Assembly (NCBI GenBank): GCA_964563855.1
Contig: CAZLYU010000004.1
Location: 1 to 64,000 of the forward strand
Length of the DNA: 64,000 nucleotides
Reading direction: 5' to 3'
Source of the DNA: JAFGRR01 sp964563855
GTDB taxonomy: Bacteria > Planctomycetota > Phycisphaerae > UBA1845 > Fen-1342
How positions within the stretch are numbered: the first letter of the stretch is position 1; every line of letters starts with the position of its first letter. Position numbers and translations under genes: made by a program. A model generated the notes under the pieces. It searched no databases and had not been told where the DNA came from. It was given only the letters and a program-made list of their open reading frames with translations. Positions 35,601-44,261 of the stretch are shown here, piece after piece.

Positions 35601-38072
35601 CTATCCCTGATGCAGATCGCGAATGATCGTGCTCGCCGGCGATGGAGGCAAATCAAGCGCTCCCATCGCCTGGGCGGCGGCGGTGCGCAACTCGGGGTCA
35701 GGCTCGCCCTGGGCCAGGTTGACGATCTCCGCCACCTGCTCGTCGGCGATCAGATTGCCATGTCGTTTCGCGGCTTGGGCGACCATGTCGAACATCAACA
35801 GCCGCCTGTCGAGAGGAGCGGCGTCATCGAGCGCCGCGCGTGCCAACGTCTGCTGCGCATCGGCATCATCGATGTATGTGAGGACCAGTGCGACGGCGGA
35901 CTGCAACGCGTCGTCTTCGGTCGTGAACGCGTCGAGCAACGCCGGCAGCACGGCTCGCGGCTGAAAATTCGCGTTGCGATCGACCGCGAGCTCGCGGAGC
36001 GCCGCAGCGGTCTGCATCGCCAGGCTCACCCCGCGCTCGGGCGTGACGAGTTCCATTCCAGCCGCCCCGGTGACGCGTGCGACGGCGTCAAGCAGTTCTC
36101 CGCTCGATGCGTCGGCTTCGACCGCGGCGCGGGTGGGCTGATTGAAGCGCAGTTCCGCGACGCGGTCTTCCGCGCCGGGCTTCACGAGCATGACGACCGG
36201 CGTACCCGCGAACCGAAACTCATCGGCCAAGTCCGCCAACCCGGCGGCGAGTCCGGGATCCGCGATATCCGACGCGAGCAAAATGACGTCGAGCCCCGGC
36301 AATTCCGACCGGGCGACGTTGCGGCCGACCGTGAGATCTAAAGCAACACGAACTTCGAAGCCGGCGTTCTGCAGCGCTGCGGCGACTGCGTTGGCGGACT
36401 GATCATCCGGATCGACGACGAGGGCCGCCCGGCGACCGGTATGCAGCCGCAGCGCCTCCGACAGTACCGGCATGAGGTTCTGGTAGCCGGGGAAGGTCTC
36501 ATCGGGCAGCGCGTTGGCCAGCGCGAGCGCTGCTTCGATACGCACGTTGCGGTCTGGGAACGCGAGGGCGCGAGCGAGGGCCGGGTCGCCATCTTGCGAC
36601 GCAAGCAAATTCGACCGCCCCGCCGTGTGTCGCAGGGCCCGAATCGCGCCGAGCGCGACGGACGACTCCACGCGTTCGACGCCGCGCATGAGCGTCATCT
36701 GGCAGGCGCCCGGTCCGGCCGCGAGCGCGAAGTAGTCGGCGGCTGGGAAGTCGTCGGGACGGGTGTTGTCTTCGCGATCGCCGAGTTGTGCGACTCGGCG
36801 GAAGTTCGCGGCGAGCCACAGCGGGATCGGCGCGGCGTAATCGGAATCGATCTGCAGCGCCTGGTTGCAAAGCCGCATGCACATGACTTCGTCGAAGATC
36901 TCCGTCGGCACCGCAACATCGACCAACACGCCGTCACGCCAATACCAGACGTTCGCGGTGTCGAGCCGTTCGTCGGCGGCGACGGAGCCGCGGTTTGCGT
37001 AGTACCACTCGGCCAAGGTCATGAGCGCTCGGGCGGCGGGTGCGTCGCGGTCGATCTCGGCGGGCAGGGTCATGACGCGTAGTGCGTCGCGGGCGGCCTG
37101 GCGAATCTGCTGATCGGCGTCGTCCGACTGGGCCAGGGCCAGTAGATAGGGGGCGGCCCGGGCATCGCCGATCCGCGCGAGGGCTTGAATGATGTCGACC
37201 TTGAGCACTGCGTCGTCGGCGTCGAGCGCCGCGAGCAACGGGTTTAGCGCGGGGCGATCGATTTGCGGCAAGGCCTGCAAAATCGGCAAACGGAGCGCTT
37301 GGCGGGCGGGGTCGCGCAGCGCTTCGAGCAGCGCGGGAACCGCGTATTCGCCGGAGTCTTGCAGCAGCGCGACCGCGTTCTCGAACGCGCGCGGCGGTCC
37401 GGCGAGGCGTTGCACGTTGCGGCGAATGCGGCCCGGGTCGGCCTTCACCCTGCGCTCGCCTTCGCGCAAGACGTCGAGCAACTCGCGCACGACCGCGCCC
37501 ATCTCCGGGTGGCCGGCGAGCCGGACGACGATGGCGTGCTGTTGCGGGCGCTGATCGGCAAGCTGCAACAGCGCGACGGGGTCGGGATCGTGGTCGAGCA
37601 GCGCGGCGAAGTTCGCCGCGGAAATGTCGAACCGCCCGAGTGTGGCGAAGTACCAGCCGTCGCTCGCCTCGAGCAATCGCTCGCGGCCTTCCTGCAAACG
37701 GGTCACGACTTGTCGACCGGCGGCCCCTAGGCGTCCGGCCGCCTCGTCCTGCTCCAAGAGCAGCACGCCGCCGCCGAGCGACGTTTCTTCGACCGAGCGC
37801 TGCTCGAGCAGCGCGAGGCGCAGCGGCGAGGGGTCTTCGTCGAGCAGCGCGGCGAGCGCGTCTTCCGCGGCCGACGCGTCCTGTTCGAGCAGCGCCTGCA
37901 ACGCCGCCCGCCACGCGTCCCATGCCTCGGTGGCGGCGAGCGTGGTGAACTCGTCGCGTGGGGGGACGAGCGGGGTGGTCTGCGCGAGACTGACGCCGAC
38001 GGCCAGCGATGTCGCGATGCAGAGCCCGAGTTTGGTTACAGAAGTTAGAGCGGCCCGCGTTTGGTCACGCAT
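35601..38072 (-). CDS. Exported HEAT-repeat protein with degenerate receiver-like domain
   Basis: 823 residues. Signal peptide GLCIATSLAVGVSLA ends near residue 30. HEAT-like helical repeats occupy about 185-335 (GEYAVPALLEALRDPARQAL, LPQIDRPALNPLLAALDADD, IGDARAAPYLLALAQSDDAD) and continue around 460-530 and 690-810. Between them, residues 548-668 have the strand order of a CheY-like receiver: RRAALVVDPDDQSANAVAAA, GFEVRVALDLT, LDVILLASDI, TPVVMLVKPG. The phospho-acceptor Asp is Ala600 and the switch Thr/Ser is Val630, so it cannot be phosphorylated normally. GGAGG lies 8 nt before ATG 38072. It starts 130 nt after the five-gene membrane operon and may share its transcript. Likely a periplasmic scaffold; partner unknown. 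Confidence 0.85.
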   Translation of the reverse strand: MRDQTRAALTSVTKLGLCIATSLAVGVSLAQTTPLVPPRDEFTTLAATEAWDAWRAALQALLEQDASAAEDALAALLDEDPSPLRLALLEQRSVEETSLGGGVLLLEQDEAAGRLGAAGRQVVTRLQEGRERLLEASDGWYFATLGRFDISAANFAALLDHDPDPVALLQLADQRPQQHAIVVRLAGHPEMGAVVRELLDVLREGERRVKADPGRIRRNVQRLAGPPRAFENAVALLQDSGEYAVPALLEALRDPARQALRLPILQALPQIDRPALNPLLAALDADDAVLKVDIIQALARIGDARAAPYLLALAQSDDADQQIRQAARDALRVMTLPAEIDRDAPAARALMTLAEWYYANRGSVAADERLDTANVWYWRDGVLVDVAVPTEIFDEVMCMRLCNQALQIDSDYAAPIPLWLAANFRRVAQLGDREDNTRPDDFPAADYFALAAGPGACQMTLMRGVERVESSVALGAIRALRHTAGRSNLLASQDGDPALARALAFPDRNVRIEAALALANALPDETFPGYQNLMPVLSEALRLHTGRRAALVVDPDDQSANAVAAALQNAGFEVRVALDLTVGRNVARSELPGLDVILLASDIADPGLAAGLADLADEFRFAGTPVVMLVKPGAEDRVAELRFNQPTRAAVEADASSGELLDAVARVTGAAGMELVTPERGVSLAMQTAAALRELAVDRNANFQPRAVLPALLDAFTTEDDALQSAVALVLTYIDDADAQQTLARAALDDAAPLDRRLLMFDMVAQAAKRHGNLIADEQVAEIVNLAQGEPDPELRTAAAQAMGALDLPPSPASTIIRDLHQG

Positions 38073-38202
38073 GTGCGGCGCCTCCACGCTGCGCAATCGT
38101 GGTGGGGAGGGTGACGTCGGCCCTCGCGGCCAGCGTCTCTCAAGCGGTCGGAATTATAAGTGTGCGGGAGGGAGTGTCAAACCATCGGCGCGACGTGGAG
38201 TG

Positions 38203-39222
38203 TTACCACGGTTCGTAGCCGAGCCAATCCGTAGCGAGGAACTGAAATCGCCCGACAAGCAACGCGATGCGTCCCATGACCGTGTAGCCGAAGCCCGCGC
38301 CAAACGCGATCATCAGCACCCACACGCCGAGGCGCGAGACCCGCCCGACGACGCCTTTGTGCTCGAGCGAGAAGAAGAAGTACACGAGCACGCAGAGGGT
38401 GCCGAAGAGCAGCAGCCAGTTGTTCATGACGCTGGCGTAGAAGGTCATGCCGTACGACACCGCAACGGCGCCGTCCGCACCCGTTTGGTAGATCGGCTGA
38501 ATGATCGGGACGATGGCGTTGCGAATCTGGGCCACGAAGTCGGCCTGGAGATAGGCGACCAGACGAATGCCGGCGGTGGCGCCGATGATGAAGGCGAGCG
38601 GCCAGCGGGAGATCCAGCCGCCCTTCGGCGCCAGCCGCCAGAGCAGCATCACGCCCAGGACGGTCGGGATCCAGAACCAATAGTCCATGAGCGCGTACCA
38701 CGGCGCGGCGAGCCCGCCGGTGCGGACGGCTTCTTCGTAGGGCGCGACGCCGGAGAGCCAGCTTCGCAGTGCGAGCGTGTTGGCCAACTCGTCGAGATTC
38801 AAATCTGGCAGGAGATAGCGCTTCGCGTGCCAGGGATCGAGTTTGACGAATAGCAGCTTGATGACGTTGTCCCAAAACGCCAGCACCATGATGTACGCGG
38901 CGGACACGCCGACGAAGAGGTGTTCGGCGAAACGGTAGAGCGGGTTGTCTTTGTAGAGAAACGAGAGAATCGCGAGCGTGAGCAGCGCCGCCAGCCAGAG
39001 GCCGAACGTGCGCGGCCAACTGAACTCGACGCGCGGGCCGTTGGCTTCGGCGCGCAACCGTTCGGCTTCGGCCTGGTTCAGCTCGACCTTCTTCGCATCG
39101 GCCCCCTGACCGGCAATCATGTAGTAGCGGCTGCCGGTCTTGCCGGTGACCGCCTGGAAAGCGACGTAGCCCGCGAAGGCGAGCAGCGCGATCACGGCTA
39201 TGGCGCGTAACACCGCGGTCAT
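38203..39222 (-). CDS. Multi-pass membrane protein of unknown operon (gene 5)
   Basis: A 339-residue protein with about eight hydrophobic segments. It starts MTAVLRAIAVIALLAFAGYV, then has a polar loop of about 50 residues (YYMIAGQGADAKKVELNQAE), then FGLWLAALLTLAILSFLY and RFAEHLFVGVSAAYIMVLAF. Further helices lie to the C-terminus (LLLFGTLCVLVYFFFSLEHK, VLMIAFGAGFGYTVMGRIAL). Its ATG overlaps the stop of the previous gene as ATGA. It has no transporter, enzyme or secretion motif that I recognise. Conserved small residues (GAGFGYTVMGR) hint at helix packing in a complex, presumably with the neighbouring membrane proteins. Confidence 0.8.
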   Translation of the reverse strand: MTAVLRAIAVIALLAFAGYVAFQAVTGKTGSRYYMIAGQGADAKKVELNQAEAERLRAEANGPRVEFSWPRTFGLWLAALLTLAILSFLYKDNPLYRFAEHLFVGVSAAYIMVLAFWDNVIKLLFVKLDPWHAKRYLLPDLNLDELANTLALRSWLSGVAPYEEAVRTGGLAAPWYALMDYWFWIPTVLGVMLLWRLAPKGGWISRWPLAFIIGATAGIRLVAYLQADFVAQIRNAIVPIIQPIYQTGADGAVAVSYGMTFYASVMNNWLLLFGTLCVLVYFFFSLEHKGVVGRVSRLGVWVLMIAFGAGFGYTVMGRIALLVGRFQFLATDWLGYEPW

Positions 39223-40145
39223 CGCACACGCCCTCCGCTCTGACGCTGCAAGAACAGAATGATGTTGCCGAAGACGATCAGCACCAGAATGAGCACGTGC
39301 GCGAAGAGCTGCGGCCACATGCGTTCCAGGCCCTGTCGATAGCGGTTGATTGGTTCGCCGGCCGAGTCAAACCCGTAGGCCATCTGATCGAGCACACCGT
39401 CGCCGTCTTCGTCGATCGGCGGGTAGTTCTCCATCAGATGGGCCTCATACTCGGCGGCGCCTTTGATCGCACCGAGCAAGCCCTGCATCTGCGTTGGGTA
39501 GTAGGGATAGAGCAGGGGCGACTGCACTCCCGTGCAACCGGCGATCAGGCGAATGTTGTAAGGCGTGGCGGCGTACTGCACCCACTCTTTGGTTCCCGGC
39601 TGACCGGCGCTGACGCTGACGATCAGGTCGACATTCTGGATGGTCGTGAGATCGCGCGTGAGCGGCAGCGTTGTGACGCTGTTGCCGAGGTGGTCGATGC
39701 TGTACGCCTCGCGCAGGTTGGTGGTGAGCAAACGAATAACGACTTCCTGCCCGACCTTGTATCCCAGGTTGACGAAATCTTCGCCGTAACGCATCTCGGG
39801 GAACTCGGTTCGCAAGACGCTGCTGATGGTGTCTTCGACCATCTGCGCGCCGAGCGGCCACAGCGCGACAAACAGCAGCTTGTGGTTTTTCTTGGCGGCG
39901 TGCCAGGTGAGCGCCGTGGCCATCGGCTGCAGTTCGGGGGCGCTGCCGGGGTCGTAGTCGAACGCGAGCAGCACCAACGACCCTTCCGGCAGGTTCTCGA
40001 TCTCGTTGAACGCGTTGATTGTGATCGGGGTGGCTTGCTCGGGCGCGTCGTACGGCATGAGCACCGGCAGCAGCACCGCCAATCCCATGAGCAGGAAGAT
40101 CCAGCGTCGATCGAGCGTGACCAGTTTGTCAATCCAGCGCGCCAC
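39219..40145 (-). CDS. Membrane protein with large periplasmic domain (gene 4)
   Basis: A 308-residue protein with helices at both ends: RRWIFLLMGLAVLLPVLMPY (14-32) and FAHVLILVLIVFGNIILFLQ (about 280-300). The 240 residues between, probably periplasmic, have alternating strands and helices (GSLVLLAFDYDPGSAPEL, HKLLFVALWPLGAQMVED, VDLIVSVSAGQPGTKEWVQY, IAGCTGVQSPLLYPYYP), suggesting a Rossmann-like or binding-protein-like fold. GTG 40145 has GGAG 5 nt upstream and lies 1 nt after the previous gene; its stop overlaps the next start. No family is recognised. It probably forms a complex with genes 3 and 5. Confidence 0.8.
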   Translation of the reverse strand: MARWIDKLVTLDRRWIFLLMGLAVLLPVLMPYDAPEQATPITINAFNEIENLPEGSLVLLAFDYDPGSAPELQPMATALTWHAAKKNHKLLFVALWPLGAQMVEDTISSVLRTEFPEMRYGEDFVNLGYKVGQEVVIRLLTTNLREAYSIDHLGNSVTTLPLTRDLTTIQNVDLIVSVSAGQPGTKEWVQYAATPYNIRLIAGCTGVQSPLLYPYYPTQMQGLLGAIKGAAEYEAHLMENYPPIDEDGDGVLDQMAYGFDSAGEPINRYRQGLERMWPQLFAHVLILVLIVFGNIILFLQRQSGGRVR

Positions 40146-40146
40146 G

Positions 40147-41235
40147 CTAGCTCCGATCAGAACCGAGGTACGAACGGTCGATGCCCAACAGAATCTTCAG
40201 CGACGTCGAGACGATGCCCAACGCGATGCCGATGATGATCGCGCGGGTGCCGGCCGTGTTCCACACCGCCATGATCCAGTCGGTCAGGTTCGGGATGTAG
40301 AAGAACGCGGCCACCCCCGCCAGCCAGTCGGGGATTGACTCGTCGAGCAGGCCGCCGGTCAACATGGCGCCTGCCGGCGTGCGGCCCAGAAGAATGATGA
40401 ATGCGGTGAGCAGCAGCATGACCGATTCCGCGTTGCGTGCGCGAAACGCGCGAAAGGCGGCGGACGCCACGTAGAACGCCAGCAGCGCGAACATCGTCTG
40501 CTGCAGCGGCAGGATGACGTAGCTGTAGCTCCACCAGTAGGCGGCGCCGTTCGCCAGATAGTTGCCGGTCAGATGATTGTGCGTCTTCATCTCGCCGGAC
40601 AGCACATCACCGATCGCCACTGGAATCGCAACCGGTTCGTAAGGCTCATCCGCGTATCGCACGGGCTGCGGAACCGTAACGTCAGCCAAGACTTGTTCGG
40701 GCTCGGTGCGCTCTGGGTCGCCTTCCAGCGGGGTCATCAAGGTGAACAACCCGCGCCCGGTCTCGTCGACTTCCATCTGGCCGATGACTTCGCCGTTCAA
40801 CCGGACGGGCACTGTGGCGCCCGGCGTCAACTCGAACGCCCGCACGTTGAAAATACGCTGGAACTGCGGCGATCCGTCGACGTCGTTGGTGTCGTCTGTG
40901 ATGTTGGCTTCCGCCACCGGTCCGTTGTCGGCCACCATGATCGAGGACAAACCGTAGACCGGCGGTACGCCGATCTTGCCCAGGCCGATCACCAGGGTGC
41001 CGACGAACCCGATCACCGTGACCAGGCTGTAGCCCCAGCCTGATTGCCGACGGCTGACCTTCGAGAGGTGCATCTGGAGCAGGCTGGCGGCGCCCAGGAT
41101 GGCGGCGAACGCAGCGATGATGAGGAAGAACGCTTCGGTCGTGCTCTTGAGCCCGGTCACCGGCGGAATGAAATCCACCAGGATGAGGATGACGCCGGCC
41201 AAACCGGTAATGAGCAGCGGAACGGTTCGTTTCAC
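40147..41235 (-). CDS. Polytopic membrane protein with soluble insert (gene 3)
   Basis: 362 residues. Three N-terminal helices (VPLLITGLAGVILILVDFIP; AFFLIIAAFAAILGAASLLQ; SLVTVIGFVGTLVIGLGKIG) precede a domain of about 145 residues with beta-strand character (PGATVPVRLNGEVIGQMEVD, GRGLFTLMTPLEGD). At least four more helices follow (FALLAFYVASAAFRAF, VMLLLTAFIILLGRTPAGAM, IIIGIALGIVSTSLKILLGI). GTG 41235 lies 19 nt after the previous stop. No catalytic or transport signature is seen. The layout resembles a membrane assembly subunit more than a carrier, but that is inference. Confidence 0.8.
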   Translation of the reverse strand: MKRTVPLLITGLAGVILILVDFIPPVTGLKSTTEAFFLIIAAFAAILGAASLLQMHLSKVSRRQSGWGYSLVTVIGFVGTLVIGLGKIGVPPVYGLSSIMVADNGPVAEANITDDTNDVDGSPQFQRIFNVRAFELTPGATVPVRLNGEVIGQMEVDETGRGLFTLMTPLEGDPERTEPEQVLADVTVPQPVRYADEPYEPVAIPVAIGDVLSGEMKTHNHLTGNYLANGAAYWWSYSYVILPLQQTMFALLAFYVASAAFRAFRARNAESVMLLLTAFIILLGRTPAGAMLTGGLLDESIPDWLAGVAAFFYIPNLTDWIMAVWNTAGTRAIIIGIALGIVSTSLKILLGIDRSYLGSDRS

Positions 41236-41254
41236 GTCGCGATGGTCTCCGCCG

Positions 41255-42700
41255 CTAACCCGAGGTCGTCGTGAGCACGTTGTTCAGCAGGAACCGCAGC
41301 GTGTCGCCGACGAGCGAATTCTGTAGGCTTGGCGCGAGCGCCAAGATCGAGGCGACAAACACGCCGAAGACAATCAGAATGACGCAAATCACCTTGCCGA
41401 GGTCCTGCCCCTTCAGGCTGCCAAGCTGGTGCGGCTCGCCGGACAGATACGCCGACGCGGCGAAGAACTCTTCGCCGATCAGCGTGTAGTCGCACGCGGC
41501 CACGAAGAATGGCAACTGGGCTGGCATCGCGGTTCCCGCAATCTGAATGCTGCCGACCGAGTTCGCCGTTTCAGCGAGAATCAGCGACTCGGCGAAAAAC
41601 GCCCCCATGTAGAATGACGCCGCCGGCTTCTCACGCACCATGGTGCCCGTGATCGCGGCGACGTAGGCAAACTGTTCTTCCGACGTGAAGTAGATCTTCT
41701 TTTCGTCGTAGGCGTCGGGACGGCCCGCGTTCACATAGCTGGTTTGCACGGTCTCGCGCGCCGCGGTCATGACAAGCGGACTGCGGGTCGGCACTTCGAG
41801 CATGGCGTCGTGATCGGCCGCCGTGCCCGCTACGCGTCCCAGCACGATCAGTCCGGCAATCGTCTGAATGTCGTTGATGTCGAGAATGCCCGGCACAAAC
41901 ATGATCGGCCGGCCCATCTCGGTCGCGCGACCGACGGCTTCGTCGACCGCTTCCAGACCGGCGATCTTGCGGACGTTCAGTTCCGCCCCGCTTCGAACGC
42001 GCTCGATGAAGTACACCACCGCGCCACAGATCACCGCCATAAACAGGAAGAAATAAAGCTTCTCCTGATGCAGCCAGTTTTGCTGTGGCGAGACGGGTCC
42101 GACCGTAGCGATGACGCGCGGATCGGCGTCGTCGAACATCGCGGTGAGGGTGTACTCGTACTCCCGGCCGTGTTTGATCTGCTTATCGTTGACGAACTTC
42201 AGGGTTTCGCCGCTCAGGTTTGCGACGAGCTCGACGTCCGCGTCGATGTCGGTGTCCAACCGCTGTCGTTCGATGCGATACGCGGTCGCGTCTTCTACCG
42301 GCAGCCAGGCCAATTCCAATGCGAAGCCGTCGTCGTTGGGCACGTCGTAAACGGAGAACGCCGGAACAATCGTCAGCAGCGCCGCGCGAATCGGCGCAAC
42401 CGCGCTGGTCCACTGATCGAGCGCTGCCGCCGCCTCCTCCTTCACACGCGCCGCATAGACCGCCTCGACCGCTTCGTTCGCGGCGGCGAAATCGAGCGTG
42501 TCGAGCGGATAGTCTGCTCGTTCGAGCGCCGTCCGCGCGTCAGCCAGATCGCCGCGCACGTTGAGCACGCCGGCGAGACCTTCGTAAGCCGACCACGCCA
42601 GGCGAATGTCGACGCTGCGTTCGAGCTCCGCGGCTTGCGCGGGAAGCACAAGCGTTGTGAGCAGCAGCAAGCAGGCGATCGGGCGGCGGCGTCGAGTCAT
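41255..42700 (-). CDS. Exported membrane protein, FN3-like plus DUF6754-like domain (gene 2)
   Basis: 481 residues. Signal peptide (PIACLLLLTTLVLPAQA); a helical segment to about 115; a fibronectin-type-III-like domain at 118-200 (LELAWLPVEDATAYRIERQR, YEYTLTAMFDD); a membrane helix at 214-233; a well-ordered domain at 240-435 (KIAGLEAVDEAVGRATEMGR, PIMFVPGILDINDIQTIAGL, VGSIQIAGTAMPAQLPFFVA, YTLIGEEFFAASAYLSGEPH); and a last helix at 437-455. The 240-435 part looks like what I know as DUF6754; that name is from memory and needs a domain search. ATG 42700 overlaps the previous stop as ATGA. This is the most conserved-looking member of the operon and its best search handle. Confidence 0.8.
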   Translation of the reverse strand: MTRRRRPIACLLLLTTLVLPAQAAELERSVDIRLAWSAYEGLAGVLNVRGDLADARTALERADYPLDTLDFAAANEAVEAVYAARVKEEAAAALDQWTSAVAPIRAALLTIVPAFSVYDVPNDDGFALELAWLPVEDATAYRIERQRLDTDIDADVELVANLSGETLKFVNDKQIKHGREYEYTLTAMFDDADPRVIATVGPVSPQQNWLHQEKLYFFLFMAVICGAVVYFIERVRSGAELNVRKIAGLEAVDEAVGRATEMGRPIMFVPGILDINDIQTIAGLIVLGRVAGTAADHDAMLEVPTRSPLVMTAARETVQTSYVNAGRPDAYDEKKIYFTSEEQFAYVAAITGTMVREKPAASFYMGAFFAESLILAETANSVGSIQIAGTAMPAQLPFFVAACDYTLIGEEFFAASAYLSGEPHQLGSLKGQDLGKVICVILIVFGVFVASILALAPSLQNSLVGDTLRFLLNNVLTTTSG

Positions 42701-43038
42701 GCGTCCCCCTCGCCGCGCGGTGTGTTCGCCTCGGCCGCGGCGTCTTCGATGTGTCGACAGAGGGTCTCGATGCTGCCCCGCCGTTCGAGAAATCCGCAAA
42801 ACGCTCGGTAGTCGTCGGGTTTGAGCACCAGCGTGGCCACGGGGCCGATAAACCGCAGAAACTGACCAGCGACGAAATTCAGCGGATGCGAGCACTCCAG
42901 CGCCATCAGCGCCGGCGTTGTCATCCCGCGCCGCACCACAGCGCGAGCGACGCGCTCGACGATTGCGAGCTCTTCCGCGTTCGGCGTGGCGGGGCCTTCC
43001 GGCTCAATCGCGAACGCATGTTTGAGCCACTGCATCAC
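42697..43038 (-). CDS. Small soluble protein, first gene of membrane operon (gene 1)
   Basis: A 113-residue, mostly helical protein with no membrane segment strong enough to be sure. It contains MQWLKHAFAIEPEGPATPNA, VARAVVRRGMTTPALMALEC, HPLNFVAGQFLRFIGPVATL and a C-terminal RRGSIETLCRHIEDAAAEA. The central hydrophobic stretch may attach it to the inner face of the membrane. GTG 43038 is preferred (GGAG 8 nt upstream) over ATG 43035. Its stop overlaps the start of gene 2. Function unknown; being first in the operon, it may be a cytosolic partner or regulator of the membrane complex. Confidence 0.75.
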   Translation of the reverse strand: MMQWLKHAFAIEPEGPATPNAEELAIVERVARAVVRRGMTTPALMALECSHPLNFVAGQFLRFIGPVATLVLKPDDYRAFCGFLERRGSIETLCRHIEDAAAEANTPRGEGDA

Positions 43039-43364
43039 GAACCAAGCTCCGCGGATCGGAACGGATCGACGAGGCGGCCTCGCTGCTGGACCGCGTTAGG
43101 GCGGCGGATCGTAACGGACGGTCTGCACCGTGTCACGAACCGAAATTCAAACCGGATCGCGAATCGCTCACGCGACGGTAACCCGATCTTTACCGATCGG
43201 GGCGTTCTCGCTAGACTGCCGGTTTCGCCGCCGCGCGACGTGCAGTCATCGTGCGCATGGCGGTGCAGGTTGATCGGACGTCATGGCGTGGCGGCGTCCC
43301 CGAGAACGGCACAGCGGCGAACTGTCCAACTTCCTGAGAGCGACGACGACCGGAGGCGGCCCCC
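43039..43364. other. Divergent intergenic region, 326 bp
   Basis: Separates the unknown membrane operon from the MTA-phosphorylase-like gene. A plus-strand promoter candidate is at 43189-43217. I see no RNA gene or repeat. The minus-strand promoter of the membrane operon should also lie here but was not identified. Confidence 0.5.
43189..43217 (+). promoter_or_regulatory. Candidate promoter for phosphorylase-like/amidohydrolase pair
   Basis: TTTACC at 43189-43194 and TAGACT at 43212-43217, 17-bp spacer, each matching four of six sigma-70 consensus positions; about 148 nt before the ATG at 43365. Judged by eye. Confidence 0.4.
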
Positions 43365-44255
43365 ATGGCGACACCCCTGGCCTGTATCAGCGGCATCGCA
43401 GCCGACCGCGTTCTGCACGAGCGCGGCCAGGTGCGGGAAGAACTTGGCGTGCAACACACGCCCTACGGGCCTTCGCAGTTTGTGAGTGTCTGTGAGAGCG
43501 GCCACGGCCGGTTCCTGTTTCTGTCACGATTTGGCGCGGCGCACCAGCCCACCCCCCCGCACGCGATCAATCACCGCGCGAACCTGTGGGCGCTGCGGGC
43601 GCTCGGGGCGCGGCACATTCTCGCTTGGAACGACACCAAAGCCGTTAGTCACAATTATCGCGTGGGGCAGTTTGTGCTCGTCGACGACCTGATCGACGAA
43701 ACCGTTTCGCCGCCGCTTTCGTTCCTGGATACGTACGACGCCGCCCATGTCCGGCAGTGGCCTGTCTTTTGCGCCGAGCTGCGCGGTTTCGCCGCCGATG
43801 CGCTCCGCGCCGAGGGTTGCGAATTCAACGAGCGCGGGGTTTACGTGTGCGTGGAAGGCCATCGGCAAGACACACCCGCAGAGGTGCGCAAGTATGCGAC
43901 GTACGGCGGCGACTTGATTGGCCGCGCGCTGGCGCCGGAAGTGTTCCTCGCCAAGGAGTTGCAGCTCGCGTACGCGGCGGTTTGCTATGTCTCCTCGTAC
44001 GCCGAGATCGGGTCGAGCGCCCGTCCATTCGAGCGTGGGCAGGTGCTGGATGAAGATATTGAGGCGAAGCGCGTCGCCGACGCCGTCAGCCGCTTGCCGG
44101 GCGTGATGGAGCACATCGTCAAGCGGCTCGACGCGGGCTCGGCGCCGGCGAAGACTTCCCCCGCGAACCAAACTAGCGCGGGGCCGAACGGCGTCGTCAT
44201 TCCGAACCGGGCGGTTTCGCAGCCGGCGGCGCAACATACCGCGCGTCTGCGTTAG
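43365..44255 (+). CDS. Divergent MTA/purine nucleoside phosphorylase-like protein
   Basis: A 296-residue protein with the MTAP fold. HAINHRANLWALRALGARHI (67-86), GVYVCVEGHRQDTPAEVRKY and GRALAPEVFLAKELQLAYA align well with S-methyl-5'-thioadenosine phosphorylase. Key positions differ. The N-terminal glycine-rich phosphate loop (usually GIIGGSG) reads LACISGIAAD; the SRHG phosphate motif is SRFG (54-57); and the purine-binding T-D-x-D of human MTAP (219-222) corresponds to Ser210-Ser211-Tyr-Ala213. Phosphate use and adenine recognition are therefore doubtful. GGAGG lies 9 nt before ATG 43365. An amidohydrolase starts 6 nt downstream. Roles in methylthioinosine salvage or the futalosine route are both possible. 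Confidence 0.75.
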   Translation: MATPLACISGIAADRVLHERGQVREELGVQHTPYGPSQFVSVCESGHGRFLFLSRFGAAHQPTPPHAINHRANLWALRALGARHILAWNDTKAVSHNYRVGQFVLVDDLIDETVSPPLSFLDTYDAAHVRQWPVFCAELRGFAADALRAEGCEFNERGVYVCVEGHRQDTPAEVRKYATYGGDLIGRALAPEVFLAKELQLAYAAVCYVSSYAEIGSSARPFERGQVLDEDIEAKRVADAVSRLPGVMEHIVKRLDAGSAPAKTSPANQTSAGPNGVVIPNRAVSQPAAQHTARLR

Positions 44256-44261
44256 CGGGGG

